Below, piece by piece: positions 23,862 to 47,570 of a DNA stretch of 64,000 nt. Origin of the DNA: Bathymodiolus brooksi (Eukaryota > Mollusca > Bivalvia > Mytilida > Modiolidae); NCBI GenBank assembly GCA_963680875.1, contig OY804579.1:24103804-24167803 (forward strand). Reading direction: 5' to 3'. A program made the translations under genes and the position numbers. Positions within the stretch are counted from its first letter, which is position 1; every line of letters starts with the position of its first letter. The notes under the pieces are model-generated. The model did not search any database, had not been told where the DNA came from, and saw only the letters and a program-made list of their open reading frames with translations.

Positions 23862-24077
23862 GTACAAAGTATAAAATGTATAAATATCAAACAACAATAA
23901 AAACAAAATTAACAATGAGAAAATTGAAAAGTCGCACTTGAAGTACAAATAATACAATACGCTTTGTAATACTAAATCCATCCAATTTAGAATGGTGTCT
24001 GTATAATTTCATCCAACCTGTTTGGATGGTACTGACGAGATCATATTAAACCTAACATGAATTATTTTGTGTTCGGA

Positions 24078-36929
<12,852 letters not shown>

Positions 36930-37570
36930 CTTTTTTGTCAAATGAAGGAGCTGTTTATCCGAGTTAAAATAATCCGGTAATAATAAGTTACAGTTCCGTG
37001 TCGCCCTTTATTTGGACGAACGAAAAATTGCCCTCCGGAAACATAGGGGTTAAATTATGACAATCGAAGAAGCTAAAGATTTAATGCATTTTAAATACCA
37101 TGTTTTATTTAAATCAGATATCTTAACAACTCATTCATAAAATGTGTCGTTTGAACGAGCACTAAAAATGTCTCTGAAATTTATCCTGTCCGTTAGGGGT
37201 AGAAGTTGTAAAGATTTTCAATAATTAATGTCACTTTAATTGATAAAGATGTACAAATTTAACCTTGGCAGTTTAATCTTTAATTTTTCTGTCAGAAAAG
37301 TGCATACAAAACAATGCATAATGAGTAAAGTGAAATGACCCAGGGCAGGTGTACGGGTGTCTGTTTACATTTAGAAATCTACACATGTGGACCAGAGAAG
37401 GAAAGCTAATACAATCCGTGTAAGTTATGCTAATTAGCACAAGGCCCAATAATTAGCTGTCTTTTGATTTATGTTATTCTTACTACAAAAGTTTACTCCT
37501 TATGTTGAAAGTCTATCTCTTTAACTGCACTATCATAAGACAATTATTTAGACAATTTTATTCAACTGAA
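36930..37570. other. 5' flank of the Wnt8-like gene
   Basis: The region upstream of the Wnt start on the minus strand. A weak AT-rich aaataaagg lies about 80 bp upstream. No other gene or repeat was recognised. Confidence 0.4.
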
Positions 37571-37579
37571 CATGTTACC

Positions 37580-37880
37580 AAATTTAATTTACAAAAAAAC
37601 AAAAAAACAAAAAACAAACAAACAAACAAACAAACAAACAAAATAAAACATCTAAGTTATATAGCGTAGTATTTCAACATAGTAATTTAATAAACAAACA
37701 AACAAACAAACAAACAAATTAAACATCTAAGTTACAAACAAACAAACAAAATAAAACACCAAAGTTATATAGCGTAGTATTTCAACATAGTAATTTAATA
37801 AACAAACAAACAAACAAACAAACAAATTAAACATCTAAGTTACAAACAAACAAACAAAATAAAACACCAAAGTTATATAG
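37580..37880. repeat. Compound (CAAA)n repeat with ~110-bp duplicated blocks
   Basis: Runs of caaacaaacaaacaaa alternate with a block containing gttatatagcgtagtatttc, aacatagtaatttaataaac and attaaacatctaagttac. The block occurs three times (about 37645, 37755 and 37870). Confidence 0.9.
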
Positions 37881-37889
37881 CGTAGTATT

Positions 37890-39570
37890 TCAACATATTA
37901 ATTTTAATAAATAACGCCAAAACTAATGACAGCTCTATTTAACCCGATTTTGATTTATATATTCCAGATGTAATTTTAATATTAATTTTTTTTTTTAAAA
38001 CTCGGAATTTTTATCATAATTTATTTTTGCTATTGAAATATAATACCAATTATGATATCAAAGTGTCATGAATGGACAGAATTGTAAGTCATATCTAATT
38101 TTGAAATTATAAATAAAATGACTCTTTTCAAAAGTATGTTGTACCGAAATGTCCTAATTGCCTAATTAAATTTTATATTGGTCTAATTTAGCATAAGAAA
38201 GGGGAACAGATAGTTAAAATCAGATAAGATACAAAAAGACAAACGTCAGTTACCCGGGGGAGATTAATATTTACAACCGCTTAAGGTAAAGATAAAAATC
38301 TATATTAAATTGGACATAAATAAATTACAACAATCCTTTGAAGTTACCTATCTTTTTTAACTAAAAGTGTGAGATTTACAAAATAAAAATTATGATTGGA
38401 GATATGACTGACAAATGACTTAAGATCAGAGAGCACAGAGTCATATAAACATCAAAATTAATTAGTTATTCCACGCATTATTAAATTTTAACATATATTT
38501 TAGCTATCGTTGTGAAAATTGATTTGTACCCTGAAGTTCAATTTAATACAAAATTGTGTTAAAAAGCATAACTCCGCAATGTATAAACTTATTTAGAAGA
38601 CCACATTGTCAAAAGAATACGGAAGCATTGTTCATCACTGAAATAATTCGTCTTGACTGTTCGTAGGCGTTCTGACGTCTTCCTCCCATTTGAAACCACT
38701 AGCTCAAGTTGTTATTAAGAATGATTGGGATGCCTACCACATTTCATTGTTTATCTCGATAACCCCACGACTACCATTGGAAAACATTACCCACTAAGAC
38801 AGACTCATATATGAACCCTATGTATAAGTGTAAATGCTATGAGACGTCGAAAGATACTGGTGTTACTTAACGTTACTCGTCTAAGACGTTTTTGTAGGAA
38901 CGTCAAGAACAGATTTTTTTTATAATGACGTTATATTAAAAAAACCCTAATTGCATTTGTTCACTAATTGTATTATTCTTTTTCCACCGCTTATACGGCG
39001 AATAGGCAAATCTAATTTTCGAGCGAGCCGTTTTCTACATATTTTCTCGGAAACGTTTTCTCCACTTATTGAAGCGATAATTGTATTTATGCCATTTAAA
39101 GTATCCGAAGTTCGCTTCATTTTTTATTCGTTCACTGCTACTTTAATGTCTTCCAAAACTGCTTTTGCTCCTTCAGTGTCTGAACTTTCTTCTGGAAAAT
39201 GTTTACGTTGTTAACAATATATAACCATTATGTACGTTGCTGATGTTCAACCGTTTTATATACGTGGTAAAAGTGTTAGTTCGAATTGAAGGTTACTTGA
39301 TATACATATGCTTTATATGACACACCTTAATATTATTAGAGAGTTTCCTTTATTTAACCTGCTTAAAGCTATAAATTTAGCAATATCATACCTTTGCAAA
39401 TAATACTAATTTAAATAAAATTGTATGAGATGAAGAAATAATTGTTTGATTTCCGTATAAATGTAGAAATAATAATTGATCATTAAACATAAAGAATTTC
39501 TTTTTTTTTTTATTACCGAAGATATTCACACGGAAATCTCTAGAACTCTCCCAGTGATATACATGTATAT
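37890..39570. other. Intergenic, nothing recognised
   Basis: AT-rich. The open frame at 38951-39214 has no recognisable domain, signal peptide or splice context. No tandem array or transposon terminus was noticed. Confidence 0.45.
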
Positions 39571-39711
39571 ACATTGAAGAACTTCCACGCCCCCAAAACA
39601 AAAACTTTAAACTTGAAAAATTCACAAAATAATTTCTTAAAATTCAGACGATTTTTTAGTCCGAGACTTGTCTTGTTACAACGGTGCTTTATTAGCAAAA
39701 TTCAAAGCTGT

Positions 39712-40138
39712 GAAAAAGTAGAATTGATTGGTAACCATAGGAGAGCTACAATGGTAGAAACTGCATGTGAAAACAATTACGAACGTATAGATTCTGATTC
39801 CAATACAATCGAAATTATTGTTGAGAAAGGTATGGTGGTTGCAGTTTTAGCTGACGATCCGAATTATTACAAGTACTACCTTTCTAAAACTGACAACAGG
39901 TCCAGAAATATTTGAACAGAGATTTTTTGATAGTTGGGGTAGCACTTTTGATTGTGGTTCAAAAATTGTAAGAAGATTGTATTACGACAGGGTACTAAGC
40001 AAGTCATTTTTATTCAAACTGATTCCCCGGAAAACTGCCGCGGTTTATTGTGCCGCGATCTGTTTCATTTGTGCTGAATTAGAAAAAGATAAAATTACTG
40101 TTCCGGAAGAGTTACACCATGGCATTCCCAGTCTTTAG
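39712..40138 (+). pseudogene. Frameshifted ORF remnant of unrecognised multicopy type
   Basis: Frame 1 reads VELIGNHRRATMVETACENN, DSDSNTIEIIVEKGMVVAVL, ADDPNYYKYYLSKTDNR and stops near 39915. A second frame picks up at once with PEIFEQRFFDSWGSTFDCGS, KIVRRLYYDRVLSKSFLFKL, TAAVYCAAICFICAEL and stops at 40138. The composition and continuity suggest one protein of about 140 residues broken by a single frameshift. The family is not identified; a transposon-encoded protein and a host pseudogene are both possible. Confidence 0.55.
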
Positions 40139-40149
40139 ATACATACCGG

Positions 40150-41610
40150 TATATTTAATAAATAAAAGAAATGTTACCATAAAAGCTACATCTTGATTAT
40201 TGTTATACTATTCACTCGCGAAGCCATGGGGATACAGTATTAGGAATAGCTGTCCGTTGGTTCGTTCGTCCGTTGGTTCGTTTGTTCGTATCAATAAAAC
40301 CGGAAAACAAGATAACAGATAGCAACAGGGACACACACACAAATAGAGACAGACAAACAAATTGATATATATATCTCGAGTCTGAATAAAATGTATTTAA
40401 ACGACGTTGCTTTTGATATCCGAATGTTCGTGCTAATTAAAACGTCGACATTTGACGTTACTGTATAAGACGTATTATCGTATTATAGCATTTTTAATTT
40501 TTTTTTCATTTTGAACATTTCTGACTTTATACATAATGCATTGCTTTTTGAAATTTCCGAAATGTTCCAGACACAAAATCACAAACACCGAAACAGAGAC
40601 TATTGTTCCCGTCGAGTACAGAATATTTGACGAAAGAATAATGTAGCCTCTGTTTCAGAGATTGAACCAAGTACGTCGTTTATGAAACAAGTATAAGTAC
40701 ATATACTTGATATTTTTCATTCATTTTTGCGTGTTCAGAATACTATTTTTTTTATTCATAAGGTAAGGGTTGTGTTTATACAAAGTGTCAGTTATAACCT
40801 TGCCATATATACCATTTACAATTTCGCGGACACCACAAGTCAAATTGCATATACTACTGTGAACGTCCACAGACGGACGTCATGGTCAAATGTAACGGTC
40901 ACTCTTTTTTGTTGTATACGACATAGCGAAGTGTCATGGAAAATTCTAAATACCCTGTAGATTTATGACTAAACGTTAACAATGCTTGTTAATGATCCAT
41001 TTCGAAATAATTTTATGACACAATCCAAAACATGGAAAGCAAAATTCAAAAATAGGCAACAACCTTTTATCTGTCAAAGTAATAGGCTAATTTGATGATC
41101 ATTGTTTGTTCTTTTGGCATTCGCATATCATAAATTAATAGTTGTTGGCGTTTTTCAACTAAGATAATACAGCAATAAAGAAGGAAAGAAGGAAGAAACA
41201 CATATTGCACATGACTAACCAAAATGTTTATCTTGGGCCCCTCTATTTAAATTAACATTGAACCTAACAGACGAAAACCTGTAGAATACTTCGCCGGACA
41301 GGATGCAATTTATCTGAATTAAAAACAGCAACCTGTTTAAGTGACTGGAAAATAAGATATAAACAGTTACAAGAAACCTATAGATAAGTCATCGATTTAG
41401 AAACTCTAAACACGCTATCAGGACCGACTGATGTATACAATACACAATTCCCGACTGATTGCAAACATGTGTTCAGTATAAACCTGTTTCCGTAACTGAC
41501 TTTGGAACTCGTGTTTCCACGATGGGTGCAATGTATTGGATAGAAGATGCTAACTTTCAAGAAACACTCACATGCACGCACAACGCTACACATCTCTATT
41601 TCCATAACGG
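40150..41610. other. Intergenic, nothing recognised
   Basis: Contains a short gttcgtccgttggttcgt tract near 40256-40295. No supported gene. The two small overlapping ORFs at 41378-41746 partly cover a retroelement end and are not supported. Confidence 0.45.
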
Positions 41611-41614
41611 GTTA

Positions 41615-41840
41615 ATAACTAGAGTAACACGACGGGTGCCACTAGTGGAGCAGAAACAGCTTATCTGTCAGGAGCACATGAGTTCATTCCCGGTTTTGAG
41701 TGGGGTTCGTGTTTCTCGATCTTTAGTTTTGTGTAGTGTTTTATAAATCGTTGTTTGTTTTTTATCCCTTTCCCTTTGGGTCATTTTGATTTACAGATTT
41801 TGAAGTACAAAATCATATTTCATAACAACGAATACTGGTT
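41615..41840 (+). mobile_element. Retroelement 3' UTR fragment
   Basis: gtaacacgacgggtgccact, agtggagcagaaacagctta, cattcccggttttgagtggg, gttcgtgtttctcgatcttt. The same order is found at 55290-55500 and 62900-63085. No RT codons were recognised upstream. Confidence 0.75.
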
Positions 41841-43100
41841 ATCCAGATGCAACCGTTTCCATCACTTTGTAATATTTCTGTCAAGCATAGGATAGGACAG
41901 TTTTCTAATATTAAATAGCTGCTATATACGCCACATTGGAATGGCTTACAATGATAAATACGTCAATCCACAATTTGAAAACGTTGCAAAAACAAACCAC
42001 TATTCGCGATTATGCAAAGCTACCATATGACCACAGCCCTTGTTTGTTGGCAATATATTTACTACAGAGTGAAACCTTCAGTATGTTTATATTCAGTTCC
42101 TGATCTATGTAACGGTTTATTAGTATTCTATATTGTTGTACTTTGTCATTTTGAACAACAAAAACTTATTTACAAATGCTATATATTTGAGAAATAAAAA
42201 GACATTTCAGAAAACGTTGTCACAGACAAAAGAAAAACGTGATTAAACTTTTAGCGAATTATTATACATAATCTTTTGTGTATCAGTTGTTTTCTTGTAT
42301 TTGTGTGCTGTACAGTTTCAAACGGTTGCATATTGAGTTGTTCAAGTCGATGTACAAATACGAGGCCACTGCTGAAACCATCTGCCACAACAATGGTAGT
42401 AAGATATCTTTAACTGATTTCTACTTTTAAACAAAACACATTAAAATAAACTATGGTCGTTAAATCTGTGAAACTTAACATTATTCTGTAGAGTTTTGTT
42501 TGTTAAGTGTAATCAATGCTACTCTCAAATATTTAAAGTTCAACAGAATTATTTCCTACCAGAAGCTTATTTGACTTGCGCCGTTGAGTCTATTATTTCC
42601 GGTCAACATGAATGCCGGGGGATATTTTCCAGAGTGATGCCAGTAACACGAATTCTTCACTATGTATTAATCATGTTCTGTGAAGTGTGTAATTTTTGGA
42701 CTGCATTTTTATAACAAAGTTAATTGCACACAGCATGATACGTTTGACAAAGGAGGAAATCGTATGGGCGTGTAAACTATACACGTGATAGCCACTGTTA
42801 TACGATGTATAAGTAGCGATCAGCACCATCATTTAGATAACTAGTATTTTATGCATTAGCGCACCCACCTCTTAGTCATGACATATTTGTTAATTGTTAC
42901 TTTAATGCAATGATGAATTTGAAATGTCATGTGCTGAGCATATATGCAGAATTGCTATCAGTTTTGTGTGTTTAGGAGATTGTCATAACACGTCGTCTTT
43001 GTAGGCTGATTGTATTCTGTTTGTGTATCATAGATTTCGTTCTTTTCTACCAATGCCTAAACATTTATGCTATGATATTAATAATCCCCCATTGTCTAGA
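41840..43100. other. Intergenic, nothing recognised
   Basis: No supported exon or repeat. The ORF at 42496-42714 lacks recognisable features. Confidence 0.45.
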
Positions 43101-43245
43101 GTATGAGGTGGTACACTTTCGTCTGATGTTTACATTTTCAATTCAGCCAGGAGGATTGCCGACCAGACTTTTACTGGACCTGATTATCTATATAAGTAAC
43201 ACAGTGGGTGTCTTATAAGAAGCAGGAACCGCTTACTCTTCTGGT
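43100..43245 (+). mobile_element. Retroelement 3' UTR fragment (partial)
   Basis: gtgggtgtcttataagaagc, aggaaccgcttactcttctg match the gggtgtcttataagaggcag-type part of the shared 3' end (compare 56612-56650). Boundaries are uncertain. Confidence 0.6.
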
Positions 43246-43249
43246 CCCG

Positions 43250-44425
43250 TAAAACTCGGTATAACCAAGGTTTGTTGTAATGTAAAAGTCTTAAGGAGCT
43301 AGCAAGCAAGTAAAGGCCTAAATATGATAGCCAAAATCTGCTAAGGTTACCGATGCATGAGGGAGACAAAGCTTAGTCTTAGTAAATTGTATTATTTTCA
43401 TACATTCGTTTCCATTGGACTGACATATTTCAATCTACTTAGGCGAGACAGCGTACATGGACGCTGTCCGCTGTATTTGTCCAACCCTTGCGTCATTTTG
43501 TTCCTTCTATGTTAGCTATAAGAGAAATAAATGAGATTTTTATGAAATTTGTTTAATTTTTGTGTATGCTAAAGGAAGACAAATGCAACCGTAAATATTT
43601 CAGAATTAACACAAGATTCAATAAAAACAATCTTTTTGTCATCATCTTAACGTAATCGGAACTACTTTTTATCTTGACAAATAAAGAGAGATAATTCAAA
43701 TTTTATTTACAATAGTTTCGGGTTATCGTCCGCTATATGTTTGAAAGGTTTAATAAAATATGTAAACTAGCTTCAAAATTCGAGATATTGTGCAAATAGG
43801 GTCAACTGGACAGAGGGAGGATTATTAACAAATTTAATTACATAGTGACATATTTTAGGTACACAATCCAAATTATGCATAATGGAACATTTGGAAACTA
43901 TGTTTAACATGAATGAGCTAAAGAAATGAATGTAATGCGTATAATGCATACATGCTACCAGATCTATATCCAGTTCGTATCAGTACCAGCTTACTTTCGC
44001 GCCATCATCTAGTGACTAAAAAAAACCTAATACCTCAATTCGCTCACAGTACAATACTCTTTTTAACATTCCCAGTGCTTACTCTGTTGATATGTTTGAA
44101 GCTATGAGTCAAACATAAACGAGGACACTTTCAGTGAGAACATTTCTTTCGTGTCGTCTTAAAAACGAGCCAAACCAGATAAAAGCCCACTTACTACACC
44201 TAAGGCACCTGTCTGTGTCTAATTTTACCTATTTTACACTTAGTTGTTTACCTTTGAGTCGTTGGACATTATTTGAATTTATGTTTATCACGGTTATATT
44301 CTATTTAAATATAGATATTTATTTGGCAATTTACGTAAAATTATGGTTCTTCATTTATTCAACACATTAACATTGTGTAAGACATGGGGGAAATATATAC
44401 CGGTACTTAGTAGCTGATTTTATCG
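43250..44425. other. Intergenic, nothing recognised
   Basis: AT-rich. The phrase gatgcatgagggag at 43353 also occurs at 62509, hinting at a dispersed repeat. A small hairpin (acagcgtacatggacgctgt) lies at 43448. Confidence 0.4.
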
Positions 44426-44427
44426 GC

Positions 44428-44622
44428 ATTGTAATGTATTTATAGGTATTGTAATGTATTTATAGGTATTGTAATGTATTTATAGATATTGTAATGTATT
44501 TATAGGCATTTTAATGTATTTATAGACATTGTAATGTATTTATAGGCATTGTAATGTATTTATAGACATTGTCATGTATTTATAGGCATTGTAATGTATT
44601 TATAGGCATTGTAATGTAGATT
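44428..44622. repeat. 20-bp minisatellite, about 9-10 copies
   Basis: The unit is ggcattgtaatgtatttata, with ggt/gac/gat variants at the first positions. The last copy ends in a partial unit at 44617. Confidence 0.95.
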
Positions 44623-44624
44623 AA

Positions 44625-45486
44625 TCCGCTACTGAACGCTGCTACACCATATACCATCTATGACCGGTGATGTCTTTAACTGTTCCAGGTTTATGAAACG
44701 AATTAAAACCATTCCACATTAAACATTATAGCAAACCCTTTAACAGGGTTCATGTCAAAAATATCTGACACTTCGTTTGTCATACAAGTATAAATAAAAT
44801 ATGCGTGGGAAATTTTGGAAATGAATAAATTGCTATTCGGCTTATTGGTTGAATAATTGGTACGCTGTGAATAAACATGCTATTTTGATACATATTACAT
44901 ATGACGTGTATAAATGTCCAAAATATATATCCTTTTGTCCATCTTAAAACCAGTAAGGTAAGTAAAATGTAGGTTGTGTTTATATTTCCGATGATTTGGT
45001 AACTATTATGAAAATAAACACTATGAAGTTGATTTACATAAAATGTTCCTGTTAAAATTGTTTATCTTATTAAGAATATTTAAAGAACAACGCCAAAGTT
45101 AACAAAATCAAGATAATATTTGATCGTAAGAACACACAAACATCGCTGAAATTATGATAGTTAAGAAGTCTACATAAATTTCCAATTTTTATTTTAGGTG
45201 AAATATATATGCCGATAAAAATGTTGGAAAACTTTTTCCCCAGAATCATCTTGAGATTTTCAAGTAACTTTTCGATCCCGGTCTTAAACAGTGATGCGGT
45301 TTATCGTCGTATTCTACGGTATACATATGTTCTTACTTTCTACTCAATTGAGGATCGGGTTTTCTCACTTTTGAGACAGACCAGTTCCTATTTTTAGCGA
45401 TGTGAGATTTTCTTATCTTGCACTAGTGGAAGACAAAAAAATCACGTGCGTTTTACCGGCAAATGCATGCTGTACAGTTTATGTCA

Positions 45487-45518
<32 letters not shown>

Positions 45519-45773
45519 GAAAATTCTCCATGCTTTTCCTTTTTAAAATAAACAATTCACTGTATATAAGTTTTCAATCATTTATAAACACGTAAATCCT
45601 AACAATCAGCAATATTATTACATAATAACCTTCAAGCAATACACGAAAATAAGGAGCTACTTCATTGATTGACATGATTGACATTAACTCTCATTGTTTA
45701 CATGATCGACTGCTAAAAGTACATAAACAAACACGAAACTAAAAACAGCTGATAAAAGTGAGAAATAAAATCA
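44625..45773. other. Intergenic, with a homopolymer C tract
   Basis: 45491-45518 is an uninterrupted run of 28 C, unusual in this AT-rich window and possibly length-uncertain in the assembly. The open frame at 45209-45397 has no recognisable domain. Confidence 0.5.
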
Positions 45774-45896
45774 AACACCGGCAAAAAGTGCAAGACAGGG
45801 AAATATCCGACACCCGAGGGTGTGGGAAATAAGACAGGGAAATCTCCGACACCCGAGGGTGTCGGAGATTTCCCTGTCTTGCACTTTTGCCGGTGT
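45774..45896. repeat. Nested foldback element with a perfect 22-bp-arm hairpin
   Basis: The inner palindrome at about 45832-45879 is gacagggaaatctccgacac cc|ga|gg gtgtcggagatttccctgtc, perfect with a 2-base loop. The outer arms caccggcaaaaagtgcaaga and tcttgcacttttgccggtg are also inverse. The left half contains a second, slightly decayed copy of the inner arm (aaatatccgacacccgaggg). It is non-coding. Confidence 0.9.
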
Positions 45897-46457
45897 TAGA
45901 TTCTATATATCTTCCACTCATCTTTCACCTTCTTTCCACTGCGAAACCCCCCTCCCCCAGATTTTCGTACACTCGTGAGAACATATCACTGATGGACTCG
46001 TGTTAGATTCTATGATACTTGTTTTAAATATATTGTCCGCATAGTCATTGAGGGAAAATTCAACATTTAAGAAATAATTCATGGAAGCCATAGTTTGCAT
46101 CCAGTTTTAACATGGGCAACATTATTTTCGTAAATATTTTATCCCGAACGACAGACGTCAAAGTCGACGACAGATGGTTGTCTTAAATATTTTTCTGGAA
46201 AAAAATTATGTTATGAAACAATTCGAGACTTATGTTTTATGCACCACGATCCTGTATTAATACATGAATTTACCTAGGAATGATGGCTCTAATCTGTTTG
46301 TCAATACGCATGTGCGAATTAAAATATATCAGGAGTTTCATCACGGTGTTATTTATATAGCCAATAAAGGACGTCATGTTAGAATCCAGCTTTATATTGA
46401 TCTCTGACCATTTTGCATGAAAAAAAATCATATATAGAAACAAGTTTATATTTATTG
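45897..46457. other. 3' flank of the sulfotransferase gene
   Basis: No supported gene or repeat. It presumably contains the 3' untranslated region of the minus-strand sulfotransferase. Confidence 0.4.
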
Positions 46458-47570
46458 TTATGATGTGTTAATAGAAAATATATCAGACAATGAGGATGAC
46501 CTATTCTGAAATAAATCAATTGGAAACTGTTCGTAATCAAATATTTTAAAATCTAATTTATAAACGTCAGCTAATTTGAACATGGTTTCAAGTGGTATCG
46601 TTCTGTATGCCTTAATAAGATGTGATTGTTTTTGTGTTTTTAAATCATACGTTTGTGATTGTTTGTGTGCAATTTCCAATGCCTTTGAAAGTTCTCTTTC
46701 TTGCATGAATCTTGAATCGTTCAGATTGAAAGGAAACTTGAGCTCGTTGGCTATGATACCCCTAATTTGGAGTTTCCGCCATATCCTTTTTAAGCTATCG
46801 TCACTCCTGAGACATTTCGAGGCACCTTTTCGGAATTTGACAAATGCCTGACTGACGTCATAAATAGCATCAGAGATTGATTGTTTCTTGAAATCTTTTA
46901 GGTATGGCAAATATTGAGTCAAGTTCAACTTTTCCAAGATATAAAACGTATCCCCAATAAATGTTTCAATTTTACCAATATAATTGTATTGTATCTGACA
47001 TGGAATACACATTTCATGCCCCGGAATAAAGTGTTCATCACGTTCTAATTTCCGGTCATGGGCATGAATTATGTAATCAACAAATTCTTTGAACGTTGTG
47101 TCGTGACCGCATGGGGTTTCTATTTTTCTAGCATGACGTACGGCCTTGGCACCTAGTTTCCAATAATATGGGTTGGGGGAATATATTTTGTCTACATAAC
47201 CAGAGAGTAAACGAGTGTAGGGATTTCTAACAAAAATAAATTTGGTTGATAACTGCAGTAGCCCTAATAATTTAACTAAGTTTGTTTTTCGAATATCTAC
47301 ATGATTTTCAGCCACCTTTTCGGGTTTTATGTTGTAAGGCGATTGTACTATTCGTTTATTCAAATACTGGAAGAATCTCCTCCAAAACGTGGAACCCGCT
47401 TTTTCGATGCCACAGTAGATGATCTTGGTGGCTTCGTTTATCTGTATATGCCTACGTATAACTTTCTCTGACACATTACTTGGTAAATTTTCTATCCCTT
47501 TGCAGTATTTTAATTGGTGTTTATATCTCAAATACATCACTCTTGTATTACCATTGTCTGGTTCCTTCTC
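46458..47570 (-). CDS. Sulfotransferase exon 3 (catalytic domain)
   Basis: The acceptor on the minus strand is tgttttatag before 47570. It begins [19 protein letters not shown] and contains both PAPS-binding motifs. Stop at 46458. The frame is intact over 371 codons. Confidence 0.92.
   Translation of the reverse strand, partial: EKEPDNGNTRVMYLRYKHQLKYCKGIENLPSNVSEKVIRRHIQINEATKIIYCGIEKAGSTFWRRFFQYLNKRIVQSPYNIKPEKVAENHVDIRKTNLVKLLGLLQLSTKFIFVRNPYTRLLSGYVDKIYSPNPYYWKLGAKAVRHARKIETPCGHDTTFKEFVDYIIHAHDRKLERDEHFIPGHEMCIPCQIQYNYIGKIETFIGDTFYILEKLNLTQYLPYLKDFKKQSISDAIYDVSQAFVKFRKGASKCLRSDDSLKRIWRKLQIRGIIANELKFPFNLNDSRFMQERELSKALEIAHKQSQTYDLKTQKQSHLIKAYRTIPLETMFKLADVYKLDFKIFDYEQFPIDLFQNRSSSLSDIFSINTS

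Noticed and set aside
38951..39214. 87-codon ORF
   Set aside because: No recognisable features or neighbours supporting expression.
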